Source: JAIBJN01 sp963784175 (GTDB lineage: Bacteria > Actinomycetota > Thermoleophilia > Gaiellales > Gaiellaceae). From it: DNA of 64,000 nt. The translations under genes were made by a program, and so were the position numbers. The notes under the pieces are model-generated. The model was not told where the DNA came from. It ran no database searches and worked only from the letters and a program-made list of their open reading frames with translations. Positions 60,701-64,000 of this stretch are shown here, one piece after another. How positions within the stretch are numbered: the first letter of the stretch is position 1; each line of letters starts with the position of its first letter. Location of the stretch: assembly GCA_963784175.1 (NCBI GenBank), contig CAWAQJ010000019.1, positions 62,001 to 126,000 of the forward strand, in the 5' to 3' direction.

Positions 60701-60930
60701 CCCTCGTCCGCGAGAGCCTCGCCATCCTCGCGCCCACGGACGCTCCCATGATGCGGGCGGAAGCGCTCGTCGATCTGGCCGCGGTGCTGCTCGCCGCCGG
60801 AGACCCGGATGGGCAGACCGCACTCGAGGAGGCGCTCGATCTGTACACGCGCAAGGGGAACAGCGTCTCCGCTGCGCGCGTGCGCGGCCTACTCGAGGAC
60901 CTGGCTCCTAGAGCGGCGGAGGGGGCGTAG
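57736..60930 (+). CDS. Class III adenylate cyclase with zinc ribbon, ATPase and TPR domains
   Basis: A 1064-residue multidomain regulator. Zinc ribbon (~3-25, CPSC-x12-CGFC). Class III cyclase (~36-215) with both metal Asp (VVFSDLEGSTTLGD; YIGDAIMAVFGLPA), purine-site Lys (EKYIGD) and transition-state Asn/Arg (GDVVNVAARLE), so it should be active. Then a STAND-like ATPase (~230-480): Walker A VLAAAGLGKSRL (first Gly replaced by Ala) and Walker B LVIFFEDVHWGE. Residues ~620-1060 are TPR-like helical repeats. Such proteins are widespread in actinobacteria and Proteobacteria; signals are unknown. cAMP versus cGMP cannot be told. A leaderless start is predicted. Confidence 0.92.
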   Translation: MVVCPSCGEENPDRFRLCGFCGTPLVAASAPREMRKLVTVVFSDLEGSTTLGDKLDSEVVREVLARYFEEMRIVLEAHGGTVEKYIGDAIMAVFGLPATHEDDALRAVRAAADMQTALEALNEELHRRWGVRLTHRTGVNTGEVVAGDTGGQALATGDVVNVAARLEQAAPPLGILIGESTYRLVRDAAEIEPVGKLELKGKPEPVPAYRVFAMREEGHDRGADGRPLVGRERELASLAGELEQAISERTCRLVTVLAAAGLGKSRLTQEFAENIKDSARTARGRCLPYGRGITFWPLTEVVRQVAGISEDDPPDVARGKLAACLPDADDALERVASAVGLSEQQFPVEELFWGTRKLFEALAEEKPLVIFFEDVHWGEATFLDLVERVAESLRAPVILVCAARPELDEQRPLWGAEAAGARIALEPLSDEESAHVVESLVGSLTAEVRERIVQAAEGNPLFAEQLLSMLVDDGLVRREGDSWVAAGDLQKLSLPPTIQALLAARLDLLSSEERAVIEAASVVGYIFAQDALEEVVAEPVAPRVTEILESLEQKHLVREDTSRLGGARAFRFDHLLIRDAAYTGILKRARVALHERFVAWAERVNRDRDRETEYEEILGYHLEQAHGYLADLGPLDDHGRELGVRAAARLASAGKRAFGRGDMPAAANLLRRAAQLLPAEDERRLALLPMLGEAFMEIGEFAWANVFLDEAVEATAQHDYIGLHTDAVLTRLLVLHHVTDDLAGWRSEVVREVERVLPAAEREHDDALLAKAWRLLGFVHGSVCQWGEQVAAVERALEHARLAGDPRLEARLAAGYTVGLCDGPTPVSDAIERCEEIAARGIADRQAEALILCSLAYLQGMQGDFAQARELYGRAAHLLRDLGGAVLAASTSLASARVELLAGEPSRAEQELVRDYEALAAMGERYFLPLVAAHLADAVQAQGRDSEAEQLAAAAQELADADDVEAQALWRRVRARVRAQEGQLEEAEALVRESLAILAPTDAPMMRAEALVDLAAVLLAAGDPDGQTALEEALDLYTRKGNSVSAARVRGLLEDLAPRAAEGA

Positions 60931-60931
60931 C

Positions 60932-61870
60932 CTAGCCCGCATATCTGGGGTCCTCCCCCGTGCCGAAGACCTGAAGCACGACCTGAATCCCCTTCTTGCG
61001 GTACTTCGACACCTTCACGATGCAGCTATCCTCGCCCGGCGGCAGCGGGCAGGCTTGCACGCGGCGGATCGGCTGAGCGGGATACTTGTCGGGCGTCTCC
61101 CAGAGGACGAAGTTCTTGGGCTTCGTGCCCGGCGCGAGGATGGAACGCTCGAAGGTGAGCGTCACCACGGCGGGCTCCGGCAGCGCGGGAATGGTCACGA
61201 ACGAGACCTGGGTCGTGCACTTCACCCCGGGCGGACAGCCTGGGTCCGCCGGAGTCCGCTCCGTCTCGCCGACGGAAATCGGGGTGCACGGCAGGACGGT
61301 CGATTCGGTGAAGGCGACGCTCGTGGACTGCGGATTCGCCGCGCCTGCGGCTTCGTCCGTCGCGATCGTGCCGGGCGCGGTCGCGCACGTACCCACCTCG
61401 TTGGGGTTCCCGGCCGCGGTCACACGCGTCGTGTCGGAGTCGGACTTCGAGAAGGTCCGGCCTCCGCCCCCCTTGTACTTGACCTCGGAGTCGACAGTGA
61501 CGTCGCCGGAGCCCGTCGGCGCAGCGAAAGCGACGAACTGCTCGACGGTCTCGCCGACGGCAACCTTGCCGATCGAGCAGGAGACGCGCGTCGGGCTCGT
61601 CAACGTGCAGCCCTGCGCCGGTGAGGCGAACTCGAGCGAGCCGGCCGGGATGCGGAACGAGATCTCGACCTGGTTGAGCGCGCTGGCGCCCAGGTTGGCG
61701 AGGGTTGCGGACGCGAGCGCAGGCGAGCCTGCGCTGACGACCGGTTTTGGCGCCAGCGTGAGGCCGAAGCTCGTCGACGGGCTGTTCGCGCTGCTCGCCG
61801 GGACGAGCACGCCGAGGATGAGTGCCGAGGCGAGCAGAAGAACCGCGATCGTTCGTGGGTGGGTGCGCAT
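60932..61870 (-). CDS. Secreted protein with a DUF11-like beta-sandwich
   Basis: A 312-residue exported protein with a signal peptide (IAVLLLASALILGVLVPASSA). The region ~35-140 resembles DUF11/CARDB-type beta-sandwiches (VSAGSPALASATLANLGASALNQVEISFRIPAG; VGETVEQFVAFAAPTGSG). The rest has four or more Cys in pairs (TCATAP; VLPCTPISVG; GCPPGVKC; CPLPPGEDSC), probably disulphide-linked, and a basic C-terminal KVSKYRKKGIQVVLQVFG. GAGAGGGG lies 7 nt before the ATG. It ends 1 nt from the end of the cyclase gene. Function unknown. Confidence 0.75.
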   Translation of the reverse strand: MRTHPRTIAVLLLASALILGVLVPASSANSPSTSFGLTLAPKPVVSAGSPALASATLANLGASALNQVEISFRIPAGSLEFASPAQGCTLTSPTRVSCSIGKVAVGETVEQFVAFAAPTGSGDVTVDSEVKYKGGGGRTFSKSDSDTTRVTAAGNPNEVGTCATAPGTIATDEAAGAANPQSTSVAFTESTVLPCTPISVGETERTPADPGCPPGVKCTTQVSFVTIPALPEPAVVTLTFERSILAPGTKPKNFVLWETPDKYPAQPIRRVQACPLPPGEDSCIVKVSKYRKKGIQVVLQVFGTGEDPRYAG

Positions 61871-61984
61871 CAGTTGACCCCTCTCCCGCGCACACCGAAG
61901 GGCATGGACGGCTAGTCGGAAACGAAGGCGATGGTCTCATGCGCCCCCGGCCCGGTCAACGAGGACTGGAGTGCCCCCGGTCGT

Positions 61985-64000
61985 CTAGGCCAGAACCCGC
62001 TCGTTCGTCGGATCGACGAGCGCGTCCTCGGCCACGATGGCGCCCACCGGCTCCCCGAGCACGTCGACCTCGAGCCTCGCTCCCGTGTCGACGTCCGAGG
62101 GGAGGTACGCCAGCCCGATGGTGCGGGCGACCGTGAACCCGTAGCCCGCGCTCCGCAGCCTGCCGACGACCTCGCCACCGGCACGCACCGCCTCGCCCCC
62201 GTAGACCGGCACGTACCCGTCGCCTCCGACGAGCAGCGTGCGGAGCCGCCGAGCTGGCTCCTCGCCCGCCTCCGCGAGCGCACGGCGGCCGTTGAACTCG
62301 CCCTTGTCGAGCGCGACGCAGAAGCCCAGGCCTGCCTCGTAGGGGTTGTCCCCCGCCGTCAGGTCGGTGCCGAAGTAGCGGTAGCCCTTCTCGAGTCGCA
62401 ACGAGTCGAGCACCCGGTAGCCGCCGGGCTCGATCGCATGCGCCTCGCCCGCCGCGAGCAACCGGTCCCAGACCTGGACGGCCCAGTCGGGCGCCACGTA
62501 GAGCTCGAAGCCGAGCTCGCCCACATACGTGATGCGCTGGGCGAGCACATCTGCCCCACCGATCCGGATCGTCCGCGCAGCGCGAAACGGCAGCGCCTGC
62601 CCGCCGATGTCGTCGGCGGTGACGGCTGCGAGCACATCCCGCGCCCGCGGGCCCCAGAGCCCGATCACGGCGAGCTCGTCCGAGACGTCGCGGAGCTCGA
62701 CCGGCCCGTCTTCCTCGCGGAGATTGAGTCGGAGCCAGCCCAGGTCAGAGTCGAGCGTGCCGGCGCCCGTGACGACACGGAAGCGCGAGTCTCCGAGCCT
62801 CGTCACGGTGACATCCGCCTGGATGCCACCCCGGTCGTTCAGGAACTGCGTGTAGACGACGCTCCCGACGGGCCGGTCGATGCGGTTGTCGGCCACCCGT
62901 TCGAGCAGAGGTAAAGCGCCCGGGCCCGAGACCTCGATCTTTCCGAACGAGGTCATGTCGATGATCCCGACCCGCTCCCGGAAGGCCTCGTGCTCCTCGC
63001 GAAGCCGCTCGAACCAGGGCGGCTTCGTGAATCCGAACGCACGCTGGTCGGCACCGGCCCTCCGGCTCGGCGTTCCCGGCTCGAAGAAGTCCGCGCGCTC
63101 CCACCCGTTCTTCGTCCCGAAGACCGCGCCGAGATCCTGGAGCCGTCCGTGCAGTGGCGAGAGCCGCTTCGGCCTGCCCCATTCGTCGACATCGAACGGG
63201 TAGCGGAGGCGGTAGTAGTAGCGGTAGACCTCGCGGGCCGTCTCCTGCGCGAAATGCGGATCGCGGTACGGCGCGCCGAAACGCCAGGCGCGGTAGCCGG
63301 TCACGTCAAGCTCGGTCTCGCCCTCGGAGATCCACTCGGCGATCGTCTTGCCTAGGCCGCCGGCGCCGCCGAAGCCGTTGAGTGAGAGACCGGCGGCGGT
63401 CCAGTAGCCCGGTATCCCGGGCATCGGCCCGAGGAGCGGATTGCCGTCCGGGGTCATCGCGTCGGGATGGCAGATGAGCGCGACGACGCCCGCATCGTGC
63501 AGGAAGGGGAAGCGCCGCACGGCGCCGTCCATGAGCTGCGCGAAGCGCTCGTGGTCCGGTGGGACAGGCACGCCGGCGTGATCCCACGGGACCCCGTCCA
63601 CCCAGCGCGCAGCCGGGTTCGGCTCGTAGCCGCCGAAGAGGATCCCTCCGGCCTCCGACTTGCCGTAGACGAGATTGTCGAGATCCCGGAAGCACGGCAT
63701 CTCCCGAGGCAGCTCGTGCCCGTCCACTGCGGCGAGGGCAATGTGCTGGTGGTCGACCGGCACCGAGGGCGTGAAAGCCCCCACCATCGCCGCGACCTGG
63801 GGCGCCCAGATACCGCAGGCGTTCACGACCAGCTCGGTCTCGACCGGCCCCGCGTCGGTCTCGACAGCGGTCACCTCGCGCGACGGCCCGAGGCGGATCC
63901 CGGTGACGCGACGTCCGGTCTCGATCCGCACGCCGAGCTCGCGGGCGGCGCTCGCGAGCGTGTGCGTGGCGATGTGAGGGTCGACGGAGCCGTCCGCCTC
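61985..64000 (-). CDS. FAD-dependent oxidoreductase fused to GcvT domains (dimethylglycine/sarcosine dehydrogenase-like), partial
   Basis: Cut at the window end: the frame is open to base 64000 and reads EADGSVDPHIATHTLASAAREL, so the N-terminal FAD Rossmann motif is missing. The visible 671 residues hold the rest of the DAO domain (VVNACGIWAPQVAAMVG; GLSLNGFGGAGGLGKTIAEWI), then a linker domain and a GcvT folate-binding domain (GIIDMTSFGKIEVSGPGALPLLERV; TYVGELGFELYVAPDWA; LRLEKGYRYFGTDLT). This is the layout of dimethylglycine, sarcosine and related dehydrogenases that pass a methyl-group carbon to tetrahydrofolate. The substrate is not fixed. Confidence 0.9.
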   Translation of the reverse strand, partial: EADGSVDPHIATHTLASAARELGVRIETGRRVTGIRLGPSREVTAVETDAGPVETELVVNACGIWAPQVAAMVGAFTPSVPVDHQHIALAAVDGHELPREMPCFRDLDNLVYGKSEAGGILFGGYEPNPAARWVDGVPWDHAGVPVPPDHERFAQLMDGAVRRFPFLHDAGVVALICHPDAMTPDGNPLLGPMPGIPGYWTAAGLSLNGFGGAGGLGKTIAEWISEGETELDVTGYRAWRFGAPYRDPHFAQETAREVYRYYYRLRYPFDVDEWGRPKRLSPLHGRLQDLGAVFGTKNGWERADFFEPGTPSRRAGADQRAFGFTKPPWFERLREEHEAFRERVGIIDMTSFGKIEVSGPGALPLLERVADNRIDRPVGSVVYTQFLNDRGGIQADVTVTRLGDSRFRVVTGAGTLDSDLGWLRLNLREEDGPVELRDVSDELAVIGLWGPRARDVLAAVTADDIGGQALPFRAARTIRIGGADVLAQRITYVGELGFELYVAPDWAVQVWDRLLAAGEAHAIEPGGYRVLDSLRLEKGYRYFGTDLTAGDNPYEAGLGFCVALDKGEFNGRRALAEAGEEPARRLRTLLVGGDGYVPVYGGEAVRAGGEVVGRLRSAGYGFTVARTIGLAYLPSDVDTGARLEVDVLGEPVGAIVAEDALVDPTNERVLA

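Overview
The window reads as a chromosomal segment of a very GC-rich actinobacterium. The GC-saturated third codon positions, the primary sigma factor, flavin-dependent thymidylate synthase, EgtD, RskA-type anti-sigma factor, many HD-GYP proteins and Thermoleophilia-like secreted proteins point most to the Thermoleophilia/Gaiellales lineage; this is an inference from gene content, not a phylogeny. I see no rRNA, tRNA, CRISPR array, prophage, insertion sequence or replication origin. Genes are densely packed on both strands, with many 4-nt overlaps and no gene-free stretch above 300 bases.

Layout. 0-7.4 kb: small membrane protein, CDF metal exporter divergent from a zinc-ribbon mini-protein, GT-C-like membrane glycosyltransferase, primary sigma factor, asparaginase II, Fpg/Nei DNA glycosylase. 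7.4-12.5 kb: FN3 secreted protein, membrane HD-GYP protein, small secreted protein, degenerate histidine kinase. 12.5-17.4 kb: housekeeping block (FolE2/MptA, PlsY, Fe/Mn SOD, PTR1-like reductase, ECF sigma with RskA-like anti-sigma, ThyX). 17.4-24.8 kb: putative secreted metalloprotease, polar amino-acid ABC importer, large secreted M14 carboxypeptidase-like protein. 24.8-30.7 kb: lipoproteins, an overlapping lipoprotein/MFS/anchored-protein operon, a secreted beta-propeller protein and a Gly-rich anchored surface protein. 30.7-40.3 kb: signalling region (HD-GYP, hybrid kinase, two response regulators, ECF sigma with a transmembrane tail, its convergent membrane neighbour, large PAS/GAF kinase, AMIN-like lipoprotein). 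40.4-44.4 kb: Vps62-like protein, methyltransferase, Cys-less HesB-like protein, three small genes or remnants, GntR regulator. 44.5-53.2 kb: GH15 enzyme, DinB with an SOS-type box, 3-hydroxyacyl-CoA dehydrogenase, hutU-egtD operon, HxlR regulator divergent from an MFS exporter. 53.2-64 kb: sensor kinase coupled to an HD-GYP/LuxR protein, a twice-frameshifted methyltransferase plus an intact one, a cyclase/ATPase/TPR regulator, a secreted protein, and an FAD/GcvT oxidoreductase cut by the window end.

The most useful cross-cutting signal is a repeated start architecture: nine genes have a TANNNT hexamer 6-7 nt before the start codon and no Shine-Dalgarno, which predicts leaderless mRNAs. It fixes several starts, including a probable AUC start for the kinase at 53278. 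Two other genes seem to begin with rare codons (mutM-like with ATT after a strong Shine-Dalgarno; plsY with ATA or similar).

Best candidates for undescribed biology are the ECF sigma factor carrying its own transmembrane/extracytoplasmic tail opposite a similarly built membrane protein (34829-36828), the MFS exporter overlapping two exported accessory proteins (26242-28635), the PTR1-like reductase near folE2 and thyX, the hutU-egtD coupling, and the kinase/HD-GYP-LuxR pair (53278-55927).
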